Of a stretch of DNA of 64,000 nucleotides, positions 1 through 7,328 are shown piece by piece; the first letter of the stretch is position 1, and the number at the start of each line of letters is the position of its first letter. Source of the stretch: Mucilaginibacter agri (GTDB taxonomy: Bacteria; Bacteroidota; Bacteroidia; Sphingobacteriales; Sphingobacteriaceae). Both the position numbers and the translations under genes were made by a program. The notes under the pieces are model-generated. The model was not told where the DNA came from. It saw nothing but the letters and a program-made list of their open reading frames with translations, and did not search any database. The stretch covers positions 1 through 64,000 of the forward strand of contig NZ_WWEO01000044.1 in the NCBI RefSeq assembly GCF_009928685.1. The letters are read 5' to 3'.

Positions 1-187
1 AAACGGATATACAGAGAGCCAGTAAGGTCAGATCAACAAAGGGTTTGCTTATTCATGTTTTTGGTAAAATTGCTGCCGCTTTTATTTATCTTGTCTTTTA
101 ACCCTTGATTCGCATTATAATGAATTAATAAGAATGAAATAAGAAAGGCTATTAAGAAGACCTAATAATAAAATAGCCAATAATAAA

Positions 188-211
188 TCAACTTCACAGA
201 TGTGAAGTTGA
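188..211 (-). terminator. Hairpin terminator of the ImmA operon
   Basis: A perfect 11-bp inverted repeat (TCAACTTCACA and its complement, 2-nt loop) lies 7 bp past the stop codon of the ImmA-like gene. Read on the minus strand it is followed by a T-rich tract (TTTATTATT). It is a likely rho-independent terminator. The remaining sequence in 1-187 shows no convincing gene. Confidence 0.6.
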
Positions 212-217
212 TAGTGC

Positions 218-985
218 TTAAAATGTCCATAAACAGGAAACAATTCCTGTATCGGAGACCCTGTAACATTGTTCCCAAAGCTGCCATGTTTTTCTTGTTT
301 TTATACTGAAGTCATCCGGAAACCACTCAATGGCATCTACCTTTTCAGGAGCCTCTTCTTTTGTTTTATTATAAAACAAATCGCCGGCTACAGTATAGAC
401 CGGCACTTTGCTGTCATACTCGATATATTCAAAAGGGAAGCCTTGAGTATATTGCTTCCATTTGATCAATCCGTTTTCAATAAAAATGATCATCACGGGA
501 AAATCGCCTAAAAACCGATATTTTAAGAAGGTGGCGGTTAATGACACATTAAAATAGTTCGCTATATCGTGTATAAGGGAAATATCAAGTTTTTTACCAG
601 CAACTTTCTGTTTGAATAATGGGGATGGCATTAACAACTCCGAAGCAAAGTCGTTAGCCTGTTGCTCTTGTGGCCCTTTTTGAAACCAATCGGATAGAGT
701 TTTGTCGGTGTCTGAAAATAACGGAACAACATCTTTATGGAGGCAGAAATGCCCGATTTCATGGGCAATCACCCAGTTTTTCCTTGGTTCATAACTAATA
801 GAAGAATTTACAGTAATAATGGCGTTGTCACCTTTGATTAAAATACGCCCTTCCGAACCTGATAGGGGTTGAAATTTTAAAATACCATTTAATGAAAAAA
901 CAATGTCTTCCATGGTTAGATCGCCCGGCCTTGACCAACCGATCTGGTGAAGTAGCTGAAGCGCTTTAGTTCCGGGGTTAACCAT
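218..985 (-). CDS. ImmA/IrrE family metallo-endopeptidase
   Basis: Predicted cytosolic zinc protease of 255 aa. The zinc motif HEIGH is at residues 75-79, and E107 in the helix leading to the conserved FASELLMP stretch is the likely third metal ligand. Family members (ImmA, IrrE/PprI) cleave repressors or anti-sigma-like partners in response to stress or mobile-element signals. The gene is last in a three-gene operon: its ATG shares one base with the stop codon of the 133-aa gene (TAATG), so translation is probably coupled. The partner is not the usual XRE repressor but a sigma-like protein and a small helical protein. The C-terminal 100 residues have no feature I recognise. The substrate is unknown; a neighbour-encoded protein is an inference. 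Confidence 0.85.
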   Translation of the reverse strand: MVNPGTKALQLLHQIGWSRPGDLTMEDIVFSLNGILKFQPLSGSEGRILIKGDNAIITVNSSISYEPRKNWVIAHEIGHFCLHKDVVPLFSDTDKTLSDWFQKGPQEQQANDFASELLMPSPLFKQKVAGKKLDISLIHDIANYFNVSLTATFLKYRFLGDFPVMIIFIENGLIKWKQYTQGFPFEYIEYDSKVPVYTVAGDLFYNKTKEEAPEKVDAIEWFPDDFSIKTRKTWQLWEQCYRVSDTGIVSCLWTF

Positions 986-1386
986 TATTCCTCCGTTTCG
1001 TTTGCACGGGCTTTTAGTATTTCCATGAACTGAAGCATTTCTTGATCTTCTAAAATCTCTTGCTCGTCTTTTTTAGAAAGCTCTGTGAACCGATTAAACA
1101 TCGGCACTAACTTTGTCTGGTCGCTTAAACTAAACAGTTTTTTAAATTCCTCTATACCTTTTTGTTTTAAAAGCTGAAGCTGTGATAAGGCATCTAAATA
1201 TCGCTGACGGTTTGCTTCTGCCTTCAACTTGGCAGTTAATTGTTTAATCTTTAACATGTGGGTGTTTACAACCGCATCCGGTTTAGCCTCTAATTCTGCT
1301 AATACATCATGATCATCTTGATGGTAATTAATTTCCAGCATTAACCCGTAAAGATTATTTAAAATCTGCTTGTTACTTGGTGCCAT
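985..1386 (-). CDS. Small helical protein between sigma-like and ImmA genes
   Basis: A 133-aa soluble protein, charged and almost wholly helical in appearance, rich in Lys, Glu, Leu and Gln, with no signal peptide, membrane segment or metal motif. I do not recognise the family. It lies 7 bp after the sigma-like gene and overlaps the ImmA-like gene by one base, so the three are one transcript. By position it could be an anti-sigma or inhibitor that the protease degrades, but that is inference. A coiled-coil adaptor is an alternative. Confidence 0.7.
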   Translation of the reverse strand: MAPSNKQILNNLYGLMLEINYHQDDHDVLAELEAKPDAVVNTHMLKIKQLTAKLKAEANRQRYLDALSQLQLLKQKGIEEFKKLFSLSDQTKLVPMFNRFTELSKKDEQEILEDQEMLQFMEILKARANETEE

Positions 1387-1393
1387 ATCGTGA

Positions 1394-1975
1394 TTATTGT
1401 GATTTTTTAACCCTGTTTATTAACTTCTCTTTCAATTTATCAAACTGCTTTGGCGTCTTGCCCAGTAGTTCTGCAATATCTGCACGTTTCATGCCTTCGC
1501 AGATTGCCTCATAGATCATTATCAGTTCATCATCTCCTGCTGCTGCCTGTTTCAATGCTTCGCATTGGGCCTGGAACGTTGCTTCATCCTCTTTACTAAT
1601 TTCTTCGTCATCAGGAGCATAAAACTCATCAGTTATGTCGGTATACTCTATTTTCAATGCCTGAGCTTTATCCGTTTTATATTTTTCTACTTCTACACTT
1701 ATCATCTTATTAATGATGCGTATCATCTGCTCTAACAGTGGATAAGCTTCTTTCCATTCCCATTCGCCTGCCAGAAGTTTAGTATACGCCGCTTCCAAAT
1801 AATGTTCAACCGGATTGGTGCCAAGATTAGCTGCGGTGTGTACGCCGCTCGACATTCTTTGTTTTAAACGTATGCGGATATGTTTTTCGCATTTTTTTAG
1901 TACGACTTTCCATTCGCTTTCTTTTACCTCAGAAAACTTTTGCTGATTGCTTGAATAGTACTGACCTATAATCAT
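1394..1975 (-). CDS. Sigma-factor-like DNA-binding protein
   Basis: A 193-aa protein. The C-terminal end (about residues 150-190) reads like a sigma region 4 helix-turn-helix: an acidic helix, then GMKRADIAELLGKT, then a basic recognition helix KQFDKLKEKL. Residues 50-100 (helical, with the stretch LLAGEWEWKEAYPLLEQMI) resemble the region 2 part of very divergent sigma-like proteins. An acidic linker (about 115-135) joins them. First gene of a three-gene operon with the 133-aa protein and the ImmA protease, divergent from the CBASS operon across 135 bp. A sigma factor, or a sigma-like repressor, controlled by the protease is plausible but unproven. Confidence 0.55.
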   Translation of the reverse strand: MIIGQYYSSNQQKFSEVKESEWKVVLKKCEKHIRIRLKQRMSSGVHTAANLGTNPVEHYLEAAYTKLLAGEWEWKEAYPLLEQMIRIINKMISVEVEKYKTDKAQALKIEYTDITDEFYAPDDEEISKEDEATFQAQCEALKQAAAGDDELIMIYEAICEGMKRADIAELLGKTPKQFDKLKEKLINRVKKSQ

Positions 1976-2110
1976 AATGATAATAACCGGTTTAGTTTAT
2001 TTATTCCCCATGGTGGGGGATTTTTTCAAGCATCCGGTTATATAGACAATAGAGGGGAATTATAATCGGGTTTAAAAAAACAGGCGAATTTAAAAAAAAG
2101 AAAGGGATAT
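1976..2110. promoter_or_regulatory. Divergent promoter region, sigma-like operon / CBASS operon
   Basis: These 135 bp separate the two divergent operons, so both promoters must lie here or inside the first codons. The sequence holds CCCCATGGTGGGG (a short inverted repeat near 2007-2019) that could be a protein-binding site. I see no clear Bacteroidota -33/-7 pair. The shared region would allow the sigma-like or ImmA system to influence CBASS expression; that is inference. Confidence 0.35.
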
Positions 2111-2920
2111 ATGAATTTAAAAGGTAAGATCAGTTTTATTATAGGCATAGCAGGGTTTATTGCCTGCATCTTTATTACATCGGCAGACGTTAAATCTACA
2201 ATTTTTAAGATTGCATTGGGTTTTGTATTAGGGGGAATCATTGATTTTACTGTTTTCCTGATGGAGAATAGAAAGCATTGGGGCTTGCTAAAAACAAAAT
2301 TGTTTAAAGCTAATCAACCGGTGCGTGTAACCGTGGCATATTTGTTCCGAATTGAGGTAAATGGTAAATATGTCCTTATTAAGCGTCATAAAAAAGATAG
2401 GATTGGTTATCAACCAATAGGCGGCGCTTTTAAGTATTTTAAAGAAGAAAACAGGGAATTATTTGATGAGCTGGGGGTTGAGCCATGCGACCATGTACCT
2501 CGTGATGGAAAAACCGATCAAGACCTGCGTATTCGTATAAAAAAACGCAAAAATCTCACCGATTTCATAAAATGGTTTGAAAGCCGTAAAAATCGCGAAT
2601 TAGATCCGTGGCGAGAGTTTTACGAAGAACTTGTGGAACCGGGTCTTTTGCGGGATGATATTTTTAGACATGTGAAATATGTTTTTATCTGCAAACATAC
2701 GGAGGGTGTATTGAAATCACCGGTTTATCCTATAGACGAATTTCGCTACGCCGAAATTTATGAGTTGCGGCCTGAAACCGACGTTCAAAAAGCTGCCATT
2801 GCCAATTTAATTAACAGCGACGAAGAAATTGTTTTTGCCACCCCTGATGAGATCAGAAAAGGTGCCACCAATGATGGTCGTACGATTTTACCACACACTT
2901 TTAAAATTTTACCCAAATGA
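2111..2920 (+). CDS. CBASS effector: two-TM SMODS-associated NUDIX protein
   Basis: A 269-aa protein with two N-terminal membrane helices (about residues 7-23 and 30-50) joined to a cytosolic NUDIX-like domain (from about 72). The NUDIX signature is divergent and split: GGAF at 104-107 and REFYEEL at 168-174, separated by a charged insertion. This layout matches the SMODS-associated NUDIX family that accompanies CD-NTases; the NUDIX part is thought to sense the cyclic nucleotide and the membrane part to damage the inner membrane. First gene of the operon, with an A/G-rich ribosome site just before the ATG. Its stop overlaps the CD-NTase start (ATGA). The split signature suggests ligand binding rather than hydrolysis; that last point is inference. 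Confidence 0.8.
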   Translation: MNLKGKISFIIGIAGFIACIFITSADVKSTIFKIALGFVLGGIIDFTVFLMENRKHWGLLKTKLFKANQPVRVTVAYLFRIEVNGKYVLIKRHKKDRIGYQPIGGAFKYFKEENRELFDELGVEPCDHVPRDGKTDQDLRIRIKKRKNLTDFIKWFESRKNRELDPWREFYEELVEPGLLRDDIFRHVKYVFICKHTEGVLKSPVYPIDEFRYAEIYELRPETDVQKAAIANLINSDEEIVFATPDEIRKGATNDGRTILPHTFKILPK

Positions 2921-4056
2921 TTTATTTAAACAATAGAGGAGCACAGATCGACGATATTCTGGATAGAATGGCAGAATCATTACAACTCGGCGACAGCCGT
3001 TATGACAGGATGAAACAGCATTACGAGGCTATAAAATCCTGGATCGAAAAAGATGAAAAATTCTTTAAGCCTTTCGCTTACGAATTATACCCGCACGGCT
3101 CGGTACGTATTCTGACCACCGTTAAGCCGATCGGCAGTGATGAGTTTGACTTAGATATAGCTCTGCATATAAAAACGAACCATACTGCCCATACACCACA
3201 ACGAATCTATCAGGAGTTGAAACGGAGGCTTAGTGAACATGAAACCTATAAAGGCATGATGGAATTAAAAAAACGCTGTATACGACTGAACTACTCGGGG
3301 GATTTTCACATGGATATCTTACCCGGAATTCAGGAATTTGATTGGGACGACGACCGGCTTTGTGTACCCGATCACGAATTAGGCAGATGGGTAAGTAGTA
3401 ATCCGCGCGGTTATGCAAAATGGTTTATTGACAGAGCAAATTCTGTAAAAGTAAGCTTGCTGGAAAAGGCATTAAGGGCAGAAAACATTCCTGCCGACAA
3501 TTTTAGGTATAAAAAACCTTTGCAGCGAGGAGTGCAGCTAATCAAGCGTTATCGTGATATTTATTTTCAGAATGATGATACTTACAAAACATCCAGCATT
3601 ATTTTAACTACTATAGCCGGTTTATACTACAATGGAGAGGAAAGCATTTTTGATACAGTTGAAAATATTGTCAATCAAATACGACAAAATGTAAACCAAC
3701 TGCCATCCCGCCTTAAAATTCTAAACCCGGTAAACCTGCAGGAGGACTTTACGGATAAATGGGATGCAGAACCGAAATATTATGAAGCGTTTAAAGCCTT
3801 CATTATCCATTTGTATGGTGAATGGCAGGAGTTAAAAAAACAGCATGGTGTGCTTACCGAGAGCAGGATATTGAAGGGTTTATTCGGGGACGATCTGTTT
3901 GTAAATGCGCAGCGAGATCAGACAACCTTGCTGGAAAGTTACCGTAAGACGCAGGGTCTTGGTATAAGCCGCGACTCCGGTAATATCGTAAAGGCTGGTG
4001 GTATGCCCAGTGCAGTAGTAAAGTCTAATACTTTTTTTGGTGAAAAATTACTTTAA
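2917..4056 (+). CDS. CBASS cyclic-oligonucleotide synthase (CD-NTase, SMODS)
   Basis: A 379-aa DNA-polymerase-beta-fold nucleotidyltransferase. The GS motif is at 61-62 (YPHGSVR), the metal-binding DxD at D78/D80 (EFDLDIAL), and the third carboxylate at D133 (HMDILP). In CBASS such enzymes make a cyclic di- or trinucleotide on phage infection. Start and stop overlap both neighbours: ATGA with the effector, and 17-20 bp with the E2 gene. This points to tight co-expression. In type II systems the CD-NTase C-terminus is the site of E2-mediated conjugation; here the tail ends in NTFFGEKLL. The nucleotide product cannot be read from sequence. Confidence 0.9.
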   Translation: MIYLNNRGAQIDDILDRMAESLQLGDSRYDRMKQHYEAIKSWIEKDEKFFKPFAYELYPHGSVRILTTVKPIGSDEFDLDIALHIKTNHTAHTPQRIYQELKRRLSEHETYKGMMELKKRCIRLNYSGDFHMDILPGIQEFDWDDDRLCVPDHELGRWVSSNPRGYAKWFIDRANSVKVSLLEKALRAENIPADNFRYKKPLQRGVQLIKRYRDIYFQNDDTYKTSSIILTTIAGLYYNGEESIFDTVENIVNQIRQNVNQLPSRLKILNPVNLQEDFTDKWDAEPKYYEAFKAFIIHLYGEWQELKKQHGVLTESRILKGLFGDDLFVNAQRDQTTLLESYRKTQGLGISRDSGNIVKAGGMPSAVVKSNTFFGEKLL

Positions 4057-4468
4057 TAATAGCCTGTTAACGGCGAAGCCGCTTTCACAGCAAGCTCAGG
4101 CCATTCGGCTTAAGTGGCCTGGGTTTACTGTAGGTATTAGCGGGAATAAGTTAAAAGCAATCGGCGACCTACAGCCAACTTCCAGAAGTCTTGTATACAA
4201 GGTACAGGTACTATACCAATTAGGTGATATGCCAGATATTATATTGCTTAATCCTAAAATTGAAACGAACTTTAAAGGTGATATGCCGGAGCATTTATAT
4301 TCGGAACAACGCTTATGCCTTTATCGCCCAATATATGGGGAGTTTAAACCAAGCGACTTGGTTAGCGAAACTATCTTACCCTGGACATCCCTTTGGCTTT
4401 ACCATTATGAGGTTTGGCATATTGTAGGCGAGTGGTTGGGAGGTGGTGAACATCCTGGAGTTATATAA
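4037..4468 (+). CDS. CBASS stand-alone E2-like conjugating protein
   Basis: A protein of about 143 aa with the look of bacterial E2 folds linked to CBASS: a beta-rich middle, HLY at 86-88, then RLCLY with the probable catalytic cysteine C94, and a C-terminal tryptophan-rich helix (SLWLYHYEVW, then a GGGEH tail). No E1 or JAB protease gene is next to it, so this is the short, E2-only form of type II CBASS. The start is non-ATG: TTG at 4037 or GTG at 4040, both inside the 3' end of the CD-NTase gene. No ATG lies near enough to serve. The expected role is to load or conjugate the CD-NTase C-terminus and so prime the synthase. Confidence 0.75.
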   Translation: MVKNYFNNSLLTAKPLSQQAQAIRLKWPGFTVGISGNKLKAIGDLQPTSRSLVYKVQVLYQLGDMPDIILLNPKIETNFKGDMPEHLYSEQRLCLYRPIYGEFKPSDLVSETILPWTSLWLYHYEVWHIVGEWLGGGEHPGVI

Positions 4469-4566
4469 CTGAGGTTGTTTATAGCATCATGTAATCGGAA
4501 ACTAAGAAAATAAATAGAAAATTTGCTCTGTTATTGCAGAGCTATGTAATACCGAAAAATAAAATA

Positions 4567-4962
4567 ATGGCACAGAAGCATACGTTTGAGATTCAATCAG
4601 TAATAAATGGTAGTAAACCGGTAGAGGAACTGGTGATACTAACCGCAACAGGCAATATTAACACAAAGGGCTTTGCTTTAGTCGACCGTACTTTTGACGA
4701 AGATGGAAAAGTATCTAATGAGTTCCGGCACATTTTTGTTTTTCCAAGTCTCGAAGTAAAAGCCGGTGAAAGAGTGGTAGTTTGTACAGCCAAAGGGAAA
4801 AGTGGGCCAAAGACACTGGATAATGGAGAAAAAATTCATGCCCTTTATTGGGGTTCTGACGATTGCGTTTGGAATGACAATGGTGGCGATACCGCAACTT
4901 TAATTAATTTTGTTCAAGTAAATTCCAAAATCGTACCCCCAGTTAAAAAGAAGAAGGGCTAA
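4567..4962 (+). CDS. Lamin-tail-domain-like small protein
   Basis: A protein of about 131 aa from the ATG at 4567 (an earlier in-frame ATG at 4534 would add 11 residues with no better ribosome site). It has no signal peptide. Its spacing of motifs resembles a lamin-tail (LTD) immunoglobulin-like fold: an early strand with GNINTKGFALVD, a middle KAGERVVV strand, and the typical VWNDNGGDTATLIN near the end. The tail is lysine rich (KKKKG). It lies 98 bp after the E2 gene on the same strand and ends at a hairpin, so it may be read with the CBASS operon or be separate cargo. The fold call is moderate; the function is unknown. Confidence 0.6.
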   Translation: MAQKHTFEIQSVINGSKPVEELVILTATGNINTKGFALVDRTFDEDGKVSNEFRHIFVFPSLEVKAGERVVVCTAKGKSGPKTLDNGEKIHALYWGSDDCVWNDNGGDTATLINFVQVNSKIVPPVKKKKG

Positions 4963-4976
4963 AATTAGTTTAGCCC
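4956..4976. terminator. Bidirectional terminator between LTD and integrase genes
   Basis: Inverted repeat GGGCTAAA / TTTAGCCC with a 5-nt loop, extended by weaker AAGAAG/CTTCTT pairing. It overlaps the stop codon of the LTD gene and lies 16 bp from the end of the convergent integrase gene. Confidence 0.5.
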
Positions 4977-4991
4977 ACCTTCTTAATGAGT

Positions 4992-6230
4992 TTAGCTCGG
5001 TTGTTTAGAAGAGTTAAGCCGTTCACGTAAGTTTAACATATCTTCTTTCAATTTCCTTTCAACAACCTTGGCATAAATCTGTGTAGTTGTAATCTTGGTA
5101 TGGCCTAATATCTTACTAACTGTCTCTATAGGTACACCATTAGATAAAGTTACAGTTGTTGCAAAAGTATGCCGAGCGATATGGAAAGTCACTTTCTTCG
5201 TTATGCCGCATAAATCAGCTATTTCCTTTAAATAACTGTTTACTTTCTGATTAGATACGGTTGGAAATACCCGTCCGTCTGAAAGTGACCTTATGTTATC
5301 CGCATATTTATCTAAAATCTTTAATGCTGGTGGAAGTAGCGGTACATTAACAGGTATTAAAGTTTTCTCCCGACACGTTCTAATCCAACGTTCTCCATCG
5401 CTACCGGCGATGATGTGAGCAGGTGTTAGGTTGATCATATCAACGTAGGATAATCCTGTATAGCAGCAAAAGACAAACATATCCCTTACCATATCTAATC
5501 GGGCAATAGATAGCGCCTTTTTCTCCATATCCGACAATTCCTTTTCGGATAGCTGTTCGCGGTTTACCTTTTGGATCTTTAACTTATAGGTTGCAAAGGG
5601 ATCGTTTGTTATCCACTGTAAGTTTAAAGCCAGGTTAGTCATTTTTTTTAGCCGGATGATATGTTTCATCACACCGTTGTTATTGAGCGGTTGCTGATGA
5701 TCTTTCGGTTTATGATTGCGCAGAAAAACCTCAAAATCTTTCACAAATTTATAATCCAATTGATGTAGATAAATGTCTGTAGCATTAAACTGTGTTTCAA
5801 GGAACTTTATTAGGTAGCGCTGGGTGACATAATAATGTTTGAGGGTACTCCATTTCAGATCCTCCGTAGAAGTCTCGTTATGGTAGGTTATAAGACGTGT
5901 TAGGGAATATACTTCAGCTTCCTCTCCAAGATATAGGTCTTTAACCGCTTTGGCCGATAACATTTTCCTTTTGATTTGAAGTTCCTTATAGCTATTGCCA
6001 ATGGCAAGCCTTACTTCCTCCAGGTAGTTGTTAATGGACTTAACCTCTTCCTTATTGCCTTTGGCGGCACCTTTGCCGCCATCCCAATTTTTGGGATCAA
6101 CATTTTGTTTTAAAGCGATGTAAGCGCGTTGACGGTTTACGGTCACGCAGGCGTAAATGGGTTCTTTTCCGTCCTTTGCTTTGTCCGGGCGGGTGGTAAA
6201 ATGAATACCGAACGACTGTGATGTTTGCAT
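4992..6230 (-). CDS. Tyrosine recombinase / integrase of a genomic island
   Basis: A 412-aa phage-type integrase. The N-terminal part (1-100) is the arm-binding domain usual in Bacteroidota integrases, and the middle (about 105-210) is the SAM-like core-binding domain. The catalytic part has H350, R353 and H354 (HIARH), H377 (LGH) and nucleophile Y386. The first catalytic arginine is replaced: the site reads CCYTGLSYVD. Loss of that arginine is also known in the CTnDOT integrase group, so this need not mean inactivity. The gene begins 295 bp from a tRNA gene, the standard arrangement at the end of a tRNA-integrated element, and its promoter region holds repeated AGGTAAC motifs. Confidence 0.93.
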   Translation of the reverse strand: MQTSQSFGIHFTTRPDKAKDGKEPIYACVTVNRQRAYIALKQNVDPKNWDGGKGAAKGNKEEVKSINNYLEEVRLAIGNSYKELQIKRKMLSAKAVKDLYLGEEAEVYSLTRLITYHNETSTEDLKWSTLKHYYVTQRYLIKFLETQFNATDIYLHQLDYKFVKDFEVFLRNHKPKDHQQPLNNNGVMKHIIRLKKMTNLALNLQWITNDPFATYKLKIQKVNREQLSEKELSDMEKKALSIARLDMVRDMFVFCCYTGLSYVDMINLTPAHIIAGSDGERWIRTCREKTLIPVNVPLLPPALKILDKYADNIRSLSDGRVFPTVSNQKVNSYLKEIADLCGITKKVTFHIARHTFATTVTLSNGVPIETVSKILGHTKITTTQIYAKVVERKLKEDMLNLRERLNSSKQPS

Positions 6231-6276
6231 AAAATTTAATTTTTAAGTTTTAAATGTTTCATAATCACCCCGTTTT

Positions 6277-6300
6277 CAGGTAACACAACAGGTAACACAA
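6277..6300 (+). repeat. Tandem 12-bp repeat, probable integrase arm sites
   Basis: CAGGTAACACAA occurs twice back to back (6277-6288, 6289-6300). An inverted copy of the core, TTGTGTTACCT, lies at 6374-6384, and AGGTAAC recurs at 6415-6421. All four lie between the integrase start and the tRNA. Clustered direct and inverted short repeats beside int are typical of arm-type integrase or excisionase sites; binding is inferred. Confidence 0.55.
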
Positions 6301-6465
6301 AACCATCAAAACTTGTCCAAAAAAAACAACTTTTAACGCTGTAACAAACTGTTCTTCAATGGATTGAAGCGGTTTGTGTTACCTAAGGTAAAAACAAAAA
6401 ACAGGTAGTCGGATAGGTAACGAGAACTTTGGCTTTACAAAGGGTTAGTAAGGGGATAATTAATG

Positions 6466-6498
6466 AAAAAACCCCCTAAATCAGCGATTTAAGGGGTT
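6466..6498 (-). terminator. Terminator of the tRNA gene
   Basis: Read on the minus strand, a 12-bp stem (AACCCCTTAAAT with its partner, one G:U pair, 5-nt loop) is followed by TTTTTC. It lies 27 bp past the tRNA 3' end and separates the tRNA from the integrase promoter. Confidence 0.7.
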
Positions 6499-6524
6499 CT
6501 GAAACGTAGATACTGTCTACTTTG

Positions 6525-6598
6525 TGCGCCCACCTGGGCTCGAACCAGGGACCAAAAGATTATGAGTCTTCTACTCTAACCGACTGAGCTATAGGCGC
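6525..6598 (-). tRNA. tRNA-Met (anticodon CAT)
   Basis: A 74-nt cloverleaf: acceptor stem GCGCCTA pairs with TGGGCGC and A is the discriminator base. D arm GCTC/GAGT, anticodon stem GAAGA/TCTTT with loop CTCATAA, T arm CCTGG-TTCGAGC-CCAGG. The CAT anticodon fits elongator tRNA-Met; the lysidine-modified tRNA-Ile2 cannot be excluded from sequence alone. CCA is not encoded. It is the likely integration target of the adjacent element. Confidence 0.93.
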
Positions 6599-6663
6599 CG
6601 GAATTTTGTTGTGTTTTTCCGGGTGCAATTTTACATATTTGCGGTCAATTAGGCAAATCAAAT

Positions 6664-7299
6664 ATGCAAAACATCAAAAATATCATCTTCGACTACGGTA
6701 ACGTTATTTTTAGTATTGATTTTAAGCGGGTGCAAAACTCGTTCAAGGCGTTGGGTATTAACAATGTAGACGAGTTTTTTGGGCACCTGCAACAGGACCC
6801 GATTTTTGACGCTTTTGATCGCGGACAGATCACTCCAGCCCAATTTAGAAACCATGTACGCGAAAAAATTGGCAACCCCGACCTTGCTGACCAGCAAATT
6901 GACGACGCCTGGAACAGTATTTTAATAGGTATCGCCGAAGGCAACCATGACCTATTGTTAAAACTGAAAGATAAATACCGTACCTTCTTGTTGAGTAATA
7001 TCAATGATATTCATTACAATTTTATCATGGATTACCTTAAGCGTGATTTTGGTCTTGATGGCAACGATCACCTTTTCGAAAAAACATATTACTCGCACCT
7101 AACCGGTAAACGCAAACCCGAACCAGCAATTTTTAAACAGGTATTAGAAGAAAACAATCTGAAGCCTGAAGAAACCTTATTTATTGACGACAGCCCGCAA
7201 CACCTGGTGTCGGCGCAGCAATTGGGTATTCAGACCTTTTTAATGACTGCCCCCGATACGATCCAAAAATATTTTGAGCGGAACGGCTTGCTCGATTAA
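6664..7299 (+). CDS. HAD-superfamily phosphatase (YihX-like)
   Basis: A 211-aa cytosolic hydrolase. Motif I is FDYGNVIF with nucleophile D10; the second Asp of the usual DxD is Gly, as in YihX-type sugar-phosphate phosphatases. Motif II is LLSNIND, motif III is the lysine in GKRKPE, and motif IV is FIDDSPQHL. A helical cap lies at about 20-90. The substrate is probably a small phosphorylated metabolite but cannot be named. It is a single gene just outside the integrated element. Confidence 0.88.
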   Translation: MQNIKNIIFDYGNVIFSIDFKRVQNSFKALGINNVDEFFGHLQQDPIFDAFDRGQITPAQFRNHVREKIGNPDLADQQIDDAWNSILIGIAEGNHDLLLKLKDKYRTFLLSNINDIHYNFIMDYLKRDFGLDGNDHLFEKTYYSHLTGKRKPEPAIFKQVLEENNLKPEETLFIDDSPQHLVSAQQLGIQTFLMTAPDTIQKYFERNGLLD

Positions 7300-7313
7300 T
7301 TATTAATCGAGCA
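7289..7313. terminator. Hairpin between convergent HAD and receptor genes
   Basis: A 12-bp perfect stem (TGCTCGATTAAT) with a 1-nt centre overlaps the HAD stop codon and lies 15 bp from the stop of the convergent receptor gene. It has no long T tract, so termination is likely but not certain. Confidence 0.4.
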
Positions 7314-7328
7314 ATAACGATAGATTCA

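Noticed and set aside
1..217. Second attachment site of the island
   Set aside because: I found no repeat of the tRNA 3' end in this stretch; the other end of the element must lie outside the window.
1394..1975. XRE-type antitoxin partner for ImmA
   Set aside because: The helix-turn-helix is at the C-terminus in a sigma region 4 arrangement, not the N-terminal XRE fold.
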